Notes: generated by a model not told the origin, from the letters alone. A stretch of 64,000 bases of DNA from JAUMBM01 sp964645715 (GCA_964645715.1 CAZYAO010000021.1:1-64000), one strand, 5' to 3'. Positions 25,565 through 34,490 are shown, numbered from the stretch's first letter. Translations and numbers: made by a program.

Positions 25565-26197
25565 TCAGCTGCCAATATCCCCCACAATAAGTCTCCCGTG
25601 ATATGCTTTTGCCCCTAACTTGGCGTGCAGGGCAGCCAGGTTGTCGGCAGTCACCTTGCCGCAGGCAACCAATTCGATCCGCTCACCGGCAGCCGACAGC
25701 ATGGCCGAAAGACAATCCAACCCCTCCACTGCCGTAGGTGCAGCCCCGCTGCTCAGCACACTAAGCGATACCGGCAACGATACCAGCCGAGCTACTTCAG
25801 TCACCGGGTCGGTGGTATCATCGATGGCTTTGTGGATAGTGATATGCCAGTCGGGATTGATATCGAGCAGATCTGCAATGAGGCGGTGGCTGAGGCTGCG
25901 GTCAGCAGCCAGCATGCCGCTGACTACCTCTTTGACACCCAGCGACTTGAGCTGTCGCGCCTGCTGCAGCAGGCGCGTATAGTCTTGTGGGTCATAAAAA
26001 AAATCGCCTCCCCGGTGGCGCAGCATTACGCGCACGGGCACTGTGACTGTGGCCAATACCTGCTCGATGAGCCCCGGTGCCGGCGTGATGCCGCCAACCG
26101 ACAGGTCTCCACACAGTTCCAGCCTGTCGGCTCCTTGCTGACAGGCACGCAGTGATTGGCTGAAGGATTCCACGCAGGCTTCCCGTATGTACTCCAT
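25565..26197 (-). CDS. cutC: CutC-family protein
   Basis: A 210-residue TIM-barrel cytoplasmic protein of the CutC family, historically linked to copper homeostasis, though its biochemical activity is unsettled. Visible motifs are EACVESFSQSLRACQQGADRLELCGDLSVGGITPAPG at the N-terminus, VPVRVMLRHRGGDFFY (the usual second Pro of RPRGGDF is His), and GVKEVVSGML. The frame is open to 26278, but MEYIREACVES at 26197 matches the family start. The hairpin array at 26235-26457 lies upstream. Confidence 0.92.
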   Translation of the reverse strand: MEYIREACVESFSQSLRACQQGADRLELCGDLSVGGITPAPGLIEQVLATVTVPVRVMLRHRGGDFFYDPQDYTRLLQQARQLKSLGVKEVVSGMLAADRSLSHRLIADLLDINPDWHITIHKAIDDTTDPVTEVARLVSLPVSLSVLSSGAAPTAVEGLDCLSAMLSAAGERIELVACGKVTADNLAALHAKLGAKAYHGRLIVGDIGS

Positions 26198-26234
26198 TAT
26201 GCTGTATTCCTTGTTGCTGCCTGAAAAATGAGTT

Positions 26235-26457
26235 GACCTGTTTCCGGTGGCTTCCGCCACCGGAAACAGGTCTGACAATGTTCATTTTTTGATTTTTTCC
26301 AAAAATCAAAAAATGAATACCTCGGCCATCCGCTTTGGGCGGCGCAGGCCGCCCAAAGTGAGTCGAATCATATTTATTTTTTGATTTTTTCCAAAAATCA
26401 AAAAATGAATACCTCGGCCATCCGCTTTGGGCGGCGCAGGCCGCCCAAAGTGGATGG
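26235..26457. repeat. Five-hairpin alternating GC/AT array with a perfect 77-bp tandem duplication
   Basis: From left: GC stem of 17 bp (26235-26251/26256-26272, loop TTCC), AT stem of 17 bp (26281-26297/26301-26317), GC stem of 13 bp (26331-26343/26348-26360, loop GCAG), AT stem of 14 bp (26376-26389/26393-26406), GC stem of 18 bp with one mismatch (26418-26435/26440-26457, loop GCAG). The segment 26284-26360 is repeated without change at 26376-26452, a 92-bp period. It lies just past the stop of the HlyD gene at 26472, so it may end that transcript. Confidence 0.8.
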
Positions 26458-26471
26458 CAAAAGCCAATCAC

Positions 26472-27878
26472 CTAGTTGCGCTTATTCTGATTGACCGACT
26501 CCTCATAAAACTGATCCTCCGCTACAACCTTCACCTTCTTACCCATTGAAAGCTCGCGGGCTACAGCATTGTAAGGCCCTTTGACCACCACCTGACCTTC
26601 TTTCAGTCCCTCGATGATCTGTATAAACTCATCGTCCTGCAGTCCCACCACCACCGGCAACTGTACAATCGTATCTGCATCCACGGCAAAGACTACCTCC
26701 GTAAGATTTTTGCGGGCGCTCCCTTCTTCATCTGCTCCCTCGGCCGCAGCGGCTGACAATTTTTCTTCCCCGAGCTCCCGCGTAGCTACTGCCTGTATGG
26801 GCAGACTAAGAACACCCTTTTCGCGGCGCGAGAAGATATCTACCGTAGCGGACATACCCGGCCGGAATGGATAGCGCTTGCTCGGCATTACCAGGTCCTG
26901 ATAAGATTCGGGAGAAATCTCGATACGCACCTCGAAATTGGTGACCTGCTCAGAGGTAAGAGCGCTCACAGCACTACCCGCAGTAGTTGAAGAGTTGGCA
27001 ATCTGCGTCACTTTGCCCATGAACTTTCGGCCGAGATAAGCATCGACCTCAATTTCGGCCTTATCCCCCAATTTTACGCTGGGAATATCGTTTTCGCTGA
27101 CCTCTACCCTGACTTCCATGACCGACAGGTTGGCGATGCGCATCAGCTCCGTACCCGCCATCTGCAGGGTACCTACCACTCTCTCCCCCTTCTCTACATT
27201 GAGCAGCGAGACGATGCCGCTCATAGGCGCCACAATGGTCGTGCGCCGCAGGCTGGTACGGAGCTCGTTGAGGGTAGCCTGAGCGCTCTGTACATTGAAA
27301 GAAGCAGCGCGCACCGACTCTTCGGCCGAGCGTATATTGGCATCTGCTGAGCGCAGATTGGCTTCGAGGCTGCGCAGACTAGAGCGGGAAGCCTGGAAGT
27401 CAGCCTCGGAGATAACCCCCTCTCGCCGCAATTCCTCATTGCGCTGGTGGATCTCGCGGGCATTTTCGAGTTGCGCTATGATCTGCTCCTTCTGTGCCCG
27501 CGAAGTTTCGAGTTGTGCCCGTGCATTCGCCTGCTGAGCGCTGGAAGCATTGACGCCGGCCATACCCCTTTCTACCTGAGACTGATAAGTATCCGGATCA
27601 ATTTTGGCCAGCACCTGACCCGCCACTACCGAGTCTCCCTCTGCCACATAAAGTTCGACAACCTCGCCCGACACATCCGAGCTAATTTTCACCTCCAGCC
27701 GGGGAAATACTTTACCACTGGCAGACACCATCTCCTGGATGTCGCGGCGCTTGACCACATCCGTAAACACCTTTAGATCCTCCTCTTTGCGAGACTTAAC
27801 AATGGCCACGGCTGCGATGCCGGCGATGACAAGACCGATGACTACATAGCGGCCGATGCGCCTTTTTTTCTTTATCAT
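26472..27878 (-). CDS. Efflux periplasmic adaptor protein (HlyD/MacA type)
   Basis: A 468-residue membrane-fusion protein. One N-terminal membrane anchor (RYVVIGLVIAGIAAVAIV) is followed by a split lipoyl domain (VSGEVVELYVAEGDSVVAGQVLAKID, rejoining at GIVSLLNVEKGERV), a long alpha-helical hairpin (about 105-215; repetitive Gln/Arg/Ala/Ser helices), then beta-barrel and membrane-proximal domains. It bridges an inner-membrane pump to the TolC gene product encoded 45 bp upstream. No ABC or RND pump gene follows; the next element is the hairpin array. The pump partner must be elsewhere. Confidence 0.93.
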   Translation of the reverse strand: MIKKKRRIGRYVVIGLVIAGIAAVAIVKSRKEEDLKVFTDVVKRRDIQEMVSASGKVFPRLEVKISSDVSGEVVELYVAEGDSVVAGQVLAKIDPDTYQSQVERGMAGVNASSAQQANARAQLETSRAQKEQIIAQLENAREIHQRNEELRREGVISEADFQASRSSLRSLEANLRSADANIRSAEESVRAASFNVQSAQATLNELRTSLRRTTIVAPMSGIVSLLNVEKGERVVGTLQMAGTELMRIANLSVMEVRVEVSENDIPSVKLGDKAEIEVDAYLGRKFMGKVTQIANSSTTAGSAVSALTSEQVTNFEVRIEISPESYQDLVMPSKRYPFRPGMSATVDIFSRREKGVLSLPIQAVATRELGEEKLSAAAAEGADEEGSARKNLTEVVFAVDADTIVQLPVVVGLQDDEFIQIIEGLKEGQVVVKGPYNAVARELSMGKKVKVVAEDQFYEESVNQNKRN

Positions 27879-27923
27879 GGAAACACAATTTTTCGAGTGA
27901 CAAAATACAACTGACGGTTGAGA

Positions 27924-29384
27924 TTAACGATCCAGCGGTTTCCCCTGGTAGAACTCCACCACTTTCCAGTTGAACAGCAGCTGGTACTTGGCACGGCTGA
28001 GTTCGGTACGCGCCTGATCAAGCGAATTGGCGGCAGCGGTGAGTTCAAAATTGTTGGCGCCGCCGGTCGTATAGCGGCGATCCACATTATTGTAAGAAGT
28101 CTGAGCAGCCTCAAAGCTACGCTGTGCTGCCCGATAACTTTCGCGGGCGCCCGACAAGTCAGTTAGCGCACGTTGTACATTGGCTTTGAGCTGATCGCGC
28201 TGCTGCTGACGCTGGATACCGGCCGTAGTGACCCCCAGCCGAGCCCGCTCGATGGCCGTGCGCGTGAGGTGATTGTTGTAAATCGGCACCCGCAGGCTCA
28301 GGCCGAGACTCTGACCAAAGTTGTTGTTGAGCTGCGAAAAATACTCCGTCCGCGGATAGACGACCCCCTCCTGCCGGAAGGTAGTAATCGACACCGGCAC
28401 ATCGTTGACCAAAACCGTCTGTGCCGGGTTGGGCACAGTGACCACATTAGACAGGTCGGGATTGAGAAAATCGCGGAAGGCCGACGAGTAGGACGTGTTG
28501 AGGTTGCCAAAAAGTGTGAGCGTAGGCCAGAGCCCTGCGCGGGACAATTTTTCCCCCAGCTCAGCCGATCTGAGCCGCTGCTCAGCAGCCAATATTTGCG
28601 GCTGCAGCGACAGCGCGGCCACAAATAATTCCTCCAGCGCAAACTCCTGGGAGAGAATTCCCTCGGGCAGGGCCACCGCCGGTGGCTCCAACTGGAAAGG
28701 TGTAGCGGGATCTAGCTGCAACAGTTGCTTGAGGCTTAGGTAGTTGATAGCAACCAAATTATTGGACTCGATGAGCAGCTGCTCATTGCGGGCGACGGTT
28801 GCCTCCAGTTCGAAGCGATCATTGGCAGGGCGGGCACCCGTGCGTATGAAGGTCTCGAGCTGTGCCAGCTGTGCACGGCTGAGCTCGAGCCGGCGGCGCG
28901 CGTTAGTGGCCTGTTCCTCTGCCAGTAGTATCGTCAGGTAGGTATTGGCCACCAGCAGCGCGATATCGTTGGCCGAAGCCTGCTGATCAAGTGTAGCGGC
29001 CTGCAGGTCGAGCTTAGACTGTTCAACCTGGGTATTGATGCGATTGCCATCAAACAAAACCACCCCTGCATTGATGGAGAAGCTGTTGAAGGTGATGCGC
29101 TCGGTGTTGAAGGCGTTGGTTGTCGGGTCGACAGTACGGCCAAACTGGTTACCGAGGCTGCTCTGCCCATTGACGCTGGGCAGCCGGCTGAGTTGAGACT
29201 GCCGCAGGCTGAGTTCCGCATTGCGTTTGGTGAGCTCGGCCTGTTTCATCTGCAGGTTGTGCCCGAGTGCATAGTCGACACATTGCGGCAGTGACCAGGT
29301 CGACGACTGCCCCTGCAGTCGGGGTGGCTCGCGGAGCGCAGCGACGAGCACCAAAACCAAAAGCGATAATCTCTTCATCATCAT
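27924..29384 (-). CDS. TolC-family outer-membrane efflux protein
   Basis: An outer-membrane channel protein of about 486 residues. It has a signal peptide (MMMKRLSLLVLVLVAALREPPRLQGQ) and two OEP repeats of long coiled-coil helices (about 30-240 and 250-480), with the typical SLPQCVDYALGHNLQMKQAEL start. It forms the exit duct for the adaptor encoded downstream. A TACGTTTG box (29410-29403, minus) sits about 19 bp before the Met at 29384; the longer frame starting at 29405 would begin inside this box, so it is rejected. Confidence 0.93.
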   Translation of the reverse strand: MMMKRLSLLVLVLVAALREPPRLQGQSSTWSLPQCVDYALGHNLQMKQAELTKRNAELSLRQSQLSRLPSVNGQSSLGNQFGRTVDPTTNAFNTERITFNSFSINAGVVLFDGNRINTQVEQSKLDLQAATLDQQASANDIALLVANTYLTILLAEEQATNARRRLELSRAQLAQLETFIRTGARPANDRFELEATVARNEQLLIESNNLVAINYLSLKQLLQLDPATPFQLEPPAVALPEGILSQEFALEELFVAALSLQPQILAAEQRLRSAELGEKLSRAGLWPTLTLFGNLNTSYSSAFRDFLNPDLSNVVTVPNPAQTVLVNDVPVSITTFRQEGVVYPRTEYFSQLNNNFGQSLGLSLRVPIYNNHLTRTAIERARLGVTTAGIQRQQQRDQLKANVQRALTDLSGARESYRAAQRSFEAAQTSYNNVDRRYTTGGANNFELTAAANSLDQARTELSRAKYQLLFNWKVVEFYQGKPLDR

Positions 29385-29402
29385 AAGAACATATTTACAC
29401 AA

Positions 29403-29410
29403 CAAACGTA
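29403..29410 (-). promoter_or_regulatory. -7 box for the tolC-hlyD unit
   Basis: TACGTTTG on the minus strand, 19 bp before the start chosen at 29384. Confidence 0.6.
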
Positions 29411-29553
29411 AACAATTCAGCGCTAGCGATACCTGATTTTTCTATGAAAACACTTCATTCATGGATAAATATCGAGTTCTATTGAGCAGAAAGTTATTTT
29501 TGTCTTTATAAAAGGCATGCGCGGCAGCGGCCATGCAACGATGATACTGTCTT

Positions 29554-29681
29554 GGCATGCTCCCGGGCGGCTGTTGCCGCCTAGGAGCATGCCGAATTTC
29601 TTTTTTGATTTTTTGCCAAAAAAAGCCCCGGAAACTACCCCTTCAAGATTGTATTTCGCCGCCAAAGGCGACGAAATACAA
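29554..29681. repeat. GC/AT/GC hairpin array in a divergent intergenic region
   Basis: A GC stem of 18 bp with a two-base internal mismatch (29554-29571/29576-29593, loop TGTT), an AT-rich partial stem (about 29600-29625), and a 15-bp stem TTGTATTTCGCCGCC (29649-29663) with 29667-29681 (one mismatch, loop AAA). The genes on both sides point away (tolC minus, GH57 plus), so this copy is not at a gene end. The last stem shares its outer half with 23011-23041. Confidence 0.7.
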
Positions 29682-29730
29682 CCGAGACAGCTTCACGGCC
29701 GGTAGTTAGGGTGGTATAAAAAAGAGGACG

Positions 29731-32181
29731 ATGAAAAAGAACAACAGATATATATGCATCCATGGGCATTTCTACCAGCCACCGCGTGAAAATGCGTGGC
29801 TGGAGGCCGTGGAGCAACAAGACAGCGCGGCGCCTTTTCACGACTGGAACGAGCGCATCAACTTTGAATGCTACGCCCCCAATGCGGCTGCGCGCATACT
29901 CAATCCCCAGGGCCACATCAGCAAGATTACCAACAACTATGCCCAAATAAGCTTCAATATGGGGCCCACGCTGCTGTCGTGGCTGGAGCTGGCCGACCCT
30001 GCCACCTATGCCGCCATCCTGGCTGGCGACAGGGCTAGCCGCGAGCTCTTTCACGGCCATGGTTCCGCCCTTGCGCAGGTGTACAACCACATCATCATGC
30101 CGCTGGCCAACGAGCGCGACAAGCGCACGCAGATACGCTGGGGGATTGAGGATTTCGTCCACCGCTTTGGGCGACAGCCCGAAGGCATGTGGCTGGCAGA
30201 GACTGCCGTTGACACCCCCACCCTGAGCCTGCTGGCAGAAGCGGGCATTCTTTTTACCATACTGGCCCCCCGGCAGGCAAAAGCGGTGCGCCCTTTGGGC
30301 GGCGACCGCTGGCAGCTGCCCGAGCACGGTATTGACACCCGCCGCCCATACCGCTGTATGTTGCCCGGCGGGAAACACATTGACCTGTTTTTTTACGATG
30401 GCAACATCTCCCAGGCAGTAGCTTTTGAAGGACTGCTCAATGACGGCAAGTATTTTGCCCGGCGGCTCAAAGGAGCCTTCGACGGGCGGGAGGAGAGTCA
30501 GCTGGTGCACATCGCGACCGATGGAGAGAGCTATGGCCACCATCATCGCAAAGGTGAAATGGCATTGGCCGACTGTCTCGACTACTTGCAGCAGCACGAA
30601 GATGTTGCCCTCACGATCTATGGTGACTACCTTGAGCTGCACCCGCCCGAGTGGGAAGTGCAGATCCACGAAAACAGCTCCTGGAGTTGTGTGCATGGGG
30701 TTGAGCGCTGGCGCAGCGACTGCGGCTGCAATTCGGGTGGTAAGCCTGGCTGGCGGCAGCACTGGCGTGCGCCGCTGCGCGCTACGCTCGACTGGCTGCG
30801 CGACCAGCTCATACCCTTGTACGAGCAGGAGGCAGCCGCTTTTACCCACGACCCCTGGGCACTGCGCGACGCTTACATAGCGGTAATTCTTGACAGATCG
30901 CCCGAGAGCATAGACCGCTTCTGTGCCCGCTATGCCCCTGCCGCCGCCCGGGATGAAGAAAGCCGGACACGGCTGCTGCGACTGTTGGAGATGCAGCGGC
31001 ACTGCATGCTCATGTACACCTCCTGCGGCTGGTTTTTCGATGAAATATCGGGCATAGAAACCATGCAGATACTGCAATATGCCAATCGAGCCCTGTATTA
31101 TGCACAGCAGCTGCAGGGAGTATCGCTGCATGAGCCTTTTTTGGAAAAACTCCGTGCATGTCCCAGTAACGTGTACGCCCATGGAGCAGAACCCTACCTG
31201 CAGACCATCATACCTGCGCGTATCGACCTTGAGCGGGTGGCCATGCATTATGCCGTTGCTTCCTTGTTTGAGCCCGCCACTGAGCAGCTTGACATTTTCA
31301 ACTACCAGCTGCTGTGCGACGCCTTTGACAAGTGGGAAGCCGGAGGTTACCAGTTGGTCGCCGGCCGGGTCAGCACGCGTTCAAAACTCACCCTGAGCCG
31401 CCGTCGGTTTACCTTTGCAGCCCTCCACCTGGGCCAACAGAATGTAATTGGCAAGATCAGCAACGATTTTACCCCCAGCCAGTACCAGGCATTTGCAAGC
31501 GAGCTGTCGGAGGCTTTTCGGGCATCAGATCTCGGCATGGTCTTTGGCATTATGCAGCAGTATCTGGGCGAACGGCAATACAGCCTGTCGCACCTTTTTC
31601 ATGACGAACAGCGAAAGGTATTGCGGCAACTTACCGATGTCAGCCTTCAGCAGGTGGAGGTTGTCTTCCGGCAGATCGTCAATGACAACTACCAGCTGAT
31701 GACCAGCATGCAGAAAGCAGCCATACCACTGCCACAGCCCTATCTGTCGGCCATCAGCTTTGTGCTCAACCGCGATTTGCATGTATTTATCAAAGACCCG
31801 GTGCTACCCCAGCGAGAAGCGAGGCGGCTCGCCAGCGAGTTTGGCAAATGGAAAATACCCCTGACGGATACGGAGACCCTGCAGCTGGCTGCCGGCGAAC
31901 GGCTCTACCAGGAGATGCGCTCCCTGCAGGAAAGCCGCGACCCCATCGAAGAAAGTAAGCTTAGGCGCATCAACCGGCTGCTGGATTTGCTCGAAGAGCT
32001 GGGGCTGCAGATCGAGCGGTGGCAGAGCCAAAACGTTTATTTTTCGCTGCTGGGCAGGTGGGCTGCCGAAGCCGACAAATCACCCGTTTTTGTGAGCCCG
32101 GCGGCTGCCGAAGCCTTTGTGGCGCTAGGCAATAAGCTGGCCATAGAAACGCCCAGCCTGGTTGAACAGGCTGTAAACTGA
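29731..32181 (+). CDS. GH57-like glycoside hydrolase with DUF3536
   Basis: An 816-residue cytoplasmic protein. The N-terminal glycoside hydrolase family 57 barrel (about 1-330) has ICIHGHFYQPPREN, GMWLAE with the likely nucleophile Glu, and ATDGESYGHHH with the likely acid Asp. The rest (about 400-800) is the DUF3536 region, mostly helical. GH57 enzymes are alpha-amylase, 4-alpha-glucanotransferase or branching-enzyme types; the exact substrate is not readable here. A sensor kinase gene begins 7 bp after its stop, so the two share a transcript. Confidence 0.92.
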   Translation: MKKNNRYICIHGHFYQPPRENAWLEAVEQQDSAAPFHDWNERINFECYAPNAAARILNPQGHISKITNNYAQISFNMGPTLLSWLELADPATYAAILAGDRASRELFHGHGSALAQVYNHIIMPLANERDKRTQIRWGIEDFVHRFGRQPEGMWLAETAVDTPTLSLLAEAGILFTILAPRQAKAVRPLGGDRWQLPEHGIDTRRPYRCMLPGGKHIDLFFYDGNISQAVAFEGLLNDGKYFARRLKGAFDGREESQLVHIATDGESYGHHHRKGEMALADCLDYLQQHEDVALTIYGDYLELHPPEWEVQIHENSSWSCVHGVERWRSDCGCNSGGKPGWRQHWRAPLRATLDWLRDQLIPLYEQEAAAFTHDPWALRDAYIAVILDRSPESIDRFCARYAPAAARDEESRTRLLRLLEMQRHCMLMYTSCGWFFDEISGIETMQILQYANRALYYAQQLQGVSLHEPFLEKLRACPSNVYAHGAEPYLQTIIPARIDLERVAMHYAVASLFEPATEQLDIFNYQLLCDAFDKWEAGGYQLVAGRVSTRSKLTLSRRRFTFAALHLGQQNVIGKISNDFTPSQYQAFASELSEAFRASDLGMVFGIMQQYLGERQYSLSHLFHDEQRKVLRQLTDVSLQQVEVVFRQIVNDNYQLMTSMQKAAIPLPQPYLSAISFVLNRDLHVFIKDPVLPQREARRLASEFGKWKIPLTDTETLQLAAGERLYQEMRSLQESRDPIEESKLRRINRLLDLLEELGLQIERWQSQNVYFSLLGRWAAEADKSPVFVSPAAAEAFVALGNKLAIETPSLVEQAVN

Positions 32182-32188
32182 CCGTTGT

Positions 32189-33739
32189 ATGGACGCGCAT
32201 CCACCCCCGCACATCGGCGACTGGCCCGGCCAGGATGAGCTGCAGCAGCTCATCCTGGGAAGTGATCTGCTTGGCATCTACTATCTCGACAGCAGCAGCA
32301 ACATCGTTTATGTCAACCAGCAATTCTGCAGTATGCTGGAAGTAGAAGCCGCTGAGTTGTTGGGAAAAAGCCTCTGGACAGCCGTCCTGTCGGCCAACTA
32401 CGGCCCTGCTCGCCGCCAGCTGGAGCTGGCCTATCAGCTCAAAACGCCCTGCTTTACCCAGGAGGAGTGCTACTACCTGCACGACGGCAGCTCGCGCTGG
32501 TTGCGCAATACCATCTACCCGCTGTGGACTGCCAACGGCAGCCACAGACTGACTGTTGTACTGGCGACGCCCATCAACGGCCCCTCTGATCCGGTGACTA
32601 CCATCAACCGGGGTCACGACCGGCTGCGGGCGATCATGAAAGCCCTCCCCGACATCAAGCTGCTCGTCAACGAGCAGGGGTTTGTCATGGATGCCTTCGC
32701 GCCTGCACATGAGCTGGAACCTCTCGACATCCGGCTCGAGCAAATCAAATACACGTATCTGTGGAACTGGATGCCGCCGCCCGTCGCACAGGGCATCCGC
32801 TACAATATCGGTCAGGCAGTTGTCGAACTGGCCGATCTCAGACAGTTTGAGTTCGTTTGGCCCAAGCAACCACGCCTTTTGTACTTCGAGGCGCGCATAC
32901 TTGCACTCGAACCCACAGAAATCATGGTTGTACTGCGCAACCTGACACAAACTAAAAATGCGGAACAGGCCATTCAGCAGCAGCTACAGGAGCTGGATAT
33001 ACAAAATAAAAAGCTGCAGGCCTATATCGACTCCAACCTGGAACTCGAAAACTTTGCCTACATCGCCAGCCACGACCTCCGGGAACCCCTGCGCACCATA
33101 CGCACTTTTGCGCAGTTGCTGGAAAAAAAGCAGGGCCAAAAGCTGGATGAAGAAGCCCGGCAGTATCTGTACTTCATCGCCCACGGAGCCAACCAGCTCA
33201 ACGATCTCATCGAGGATCTGCTCTTGTACTCGCGCGTCAATACCGAAAAACAGACAGCAGCAGACATCAATATGCAGCTGTTGATGGAAGATATTGAAAA
33301 AATGATCACCCGCTATGTGGTAGAAAAAAATGCCCGCATCAGCTACCAGAACCTGCCAGTGACCATACGCGGCAGCTATACCCAGTTGCACCAGCTATTC
33401 ATGAACCTAATTGTCAACGGCATCAAGTTTGGCCCTCTGCAGGAAAGTCCTCATATTGATATAAGCTGTCGGGAATCGGCCGACTGCTGGCATTTTTCCG
33501 TGGCTGACAACGGTATCGGTATTGCGCCTGAATTTCATGAGACCATTTTTTTGCTGTTTAAAAAACTCCACCCCACCGGTGACTACAGCGGTACAGGCAT
33601 TGGTCTGGCACTGTGCAAAAAAATTGTGGAACTACACGGTGGAGAGATCAGTGTCTCCTCCGCTCCGGGGAAAGGTGCAACTTTTTCCTTCAGCATCCGA
33701 AAAGAAATACCCGCTACCACAGGGAGCCTCGACACTTGA
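32189..33739 (+). CDS. PAS-domain sensor histidine kinase
   Basis: A 516-residue soluble sensor kinase; no membrane segment is visible. A PAS domain (about 20-130; LLGIYYLDSSSNIVYVNQQFCSMLEVEAAELLGKS) is followed by a second PAS-like region (about 145-250), a coiled-coil linker, the phospho-acceptor box SHDLREPLRT with His at about 295, and a HATPase domain with N-box LFMNLIVNGIKF, G1 DNGIGI, F-box FLLFKKLH and G2 GTGIGLALCKKIVE. No response regulator is adjacent. It is co-transcribed with the GH57/DUF3536 gene. Confidence 0.93.
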   Translation: MDAHPPPHIGDWPGQDELQQLILGSDLLGIYYLDSSSNIVYVNQQFCSMLEVEAAELLGKSLWTAVLSANYGPARRQLELAYQLKTPCFTQEECYYLHDGSSRWLRNTIYPLWTANGSHRLTVVLATPINGPSDPVTTINRGHDRLRAIMKALPDIKLLVNEQGFVMDAFAPAHELEPLDIRLEQIKYTYLWNWMPPPVAQGIRYNIGQAVVELADLRQFEFVWPKQPRLLYFEARILALEPTEIMVVLRNLTQTKNAEQAIQQQLQELDIQNKKLQAYIDSNLELENFAYIASHDLREPLRTIRTFAQLLEKKQGQKLDEEARQYLYFIAHGANQLNDLIEDLLLYSRVNTEKQTAADINMQLLMEDIEKMITRYVVEKNARISYQNLPVTIRGSYTQLHQLFMNLIVNGIKFGPLQESPHIDISCRESADCWHFSVADNGIGIAPEFHETIFLLFKKLHPTGDYSGTGIGLALCKKIVELHGGEISVSSAPGKGATFSFSIRKEIPATTGSLDT

Positions 33740-33776
33740 TGCCGATAGAAGCCCGTCAAATTCAGGACATACCCTA

Positions 33777-33818
33777 TTTTTCAGTCAGTTAAAAAGCCTA
33801 CTTTCGGCTGACTGTAAA
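33777..33818 (+). terminator. Hairpin after the histidine kinase gene
   Basis: An inverted repeat of about 12 bp with one mismatch, CAGTCAG at the left and CTGACTG at the right, flanked by T4 and A4 runs, about 40 bp after the stop at 33739. Confidence 0.5.
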
Positions 33819-33936
33819 ATAATTCATACGCAGCTATTGGAACATATAGAGAAAAACTCTTACCTTTATAGCGGCTTTGAAGAGTTATCTACTTATCACA
33901 TCTGTTTGAATCGTTCAAAGATTCCCTTCCAATCGC

Positions 33937-33964
33937 TTGCAATGATCTTTAATTTGTAGCTTTG
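33937..33964 (+). promoter_or_regulatory. Promoter for the DUF5606 gene
   Basis: A -33 TTG at 33937-33939 and TAGCTTTG at 33957-33964, 26 bp before the ATG at 33991. Confidence 0.65.
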
Positions 33965-33990
33965 CGCTCAATTAAAGCTATTGTTAATTT

Positions 33991-34407
33991 ATGAATTTGG
34001 AAAAGATTGTATCAGTCACCGGAATGTCCGGTCTCTACCGCGTCATCGGCAATCGGTCAAATGGGTTAATCATTGAAGATATGGATAGTGGAAAGCGGCG
34101 GTTTGCAGCATCGCGGCAGTACCAGTTTACCCCGCTGGAATCACTGGCAATCTTCACTGACGACGGCGAATCGATTGAGCTGAAGAAGGTATTTGAGCTA
34201 ATGCTCACAGCTATAGCAGAAACACCCGTAGTAGCTGCTGATGTATCGAGCGACCAATTGTTCGCTTACTTTGGCAGCATTCTTCCCAACTACGACCGGG
34301 ATCGTGTGCATGCCGGGGATGTAAAGAAGGTAATCAAATGGTTTACTTTCCTGCATGCCAAGGGAGCACTGACGAGTGAAGAGGCAGCCGCTGACGAAGA
34401 AGAGTAA
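33991..34407 (+). CDS. DUF5606 family protein
   Basis: A 138-residue cytoplasmic protein conserved in Bacteroidota. The N-terminal MNLEKIVSVTGMSGLYRVIGNRSNGLIIEDMDSGKRRFA is a small SH3-like beta domain, followed by two helical segments (IELKKVFELML; VHAGDVKKVIKWFTFLHAKG) and a very acidic tail (EEAAADEEE). Function is unknown. It has its own promoter, and a hairpin follows at 34423-34463. Confidence 0.9.
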   Translation: MNLEKIVSVTGMSGLYRVIGNRSNGLIIEDMDSGKRRFAASRQYQFTPLESLAIFTDDGESIELKKVFELMLTAIAETPVVAADVSSDQLFAYFGSILPNYDRDRVHAGDVKKVIKWFTFLHAKGALTSEEAAADEEE

Positions 34408-34422
34408 ACACGACCAAAAGAT

Positions 34423-34463
34423 AAGGCCGGGACGTAGTTCGTCTATGGGTTACGTCCCGGCTT
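34423..34463 (+). terminator. Hairpin after the DUF5606 gene
   Basis: AAGGCCGGGACGTA (34423-34436) pairs with TACGTCCCGGCTT (34451-34463), 13 bp with one bulged G and a 14-nt loop, 15 bp past the stop. Confidence 0.65.
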
Positions 34464-34490
34464 ACGAACCGATTGAATAATGAAAGGCTC

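Noticed and set aside
26284..26452. Possible CRISPR-like repeats
   Set aside because: Only two copies of a 77-bp unit, each built of internal palindromes with no variable spacers of regular length, and no cas genes in the window.
29635..31248. 537-residue minus-strand open frame
   Set aside because: It lies antisense to the GH57/DUF3536 gene, whose protein shows clear family motifs; the antisense translation shows none. High GC third positions create such shadows.
31970..32950. 326-residue minus-strand open frame
   Set aside because: Antisense to the histidine kinase and GH57 genes; no family features.
33522..33959. 145-residue plus-strand frame extending past the kinase stop
   Set aside because: Mostly overlaps the kinase in another frame; the free part shows no motif, and the region contains a hairpin and the DUF5606 promoter.
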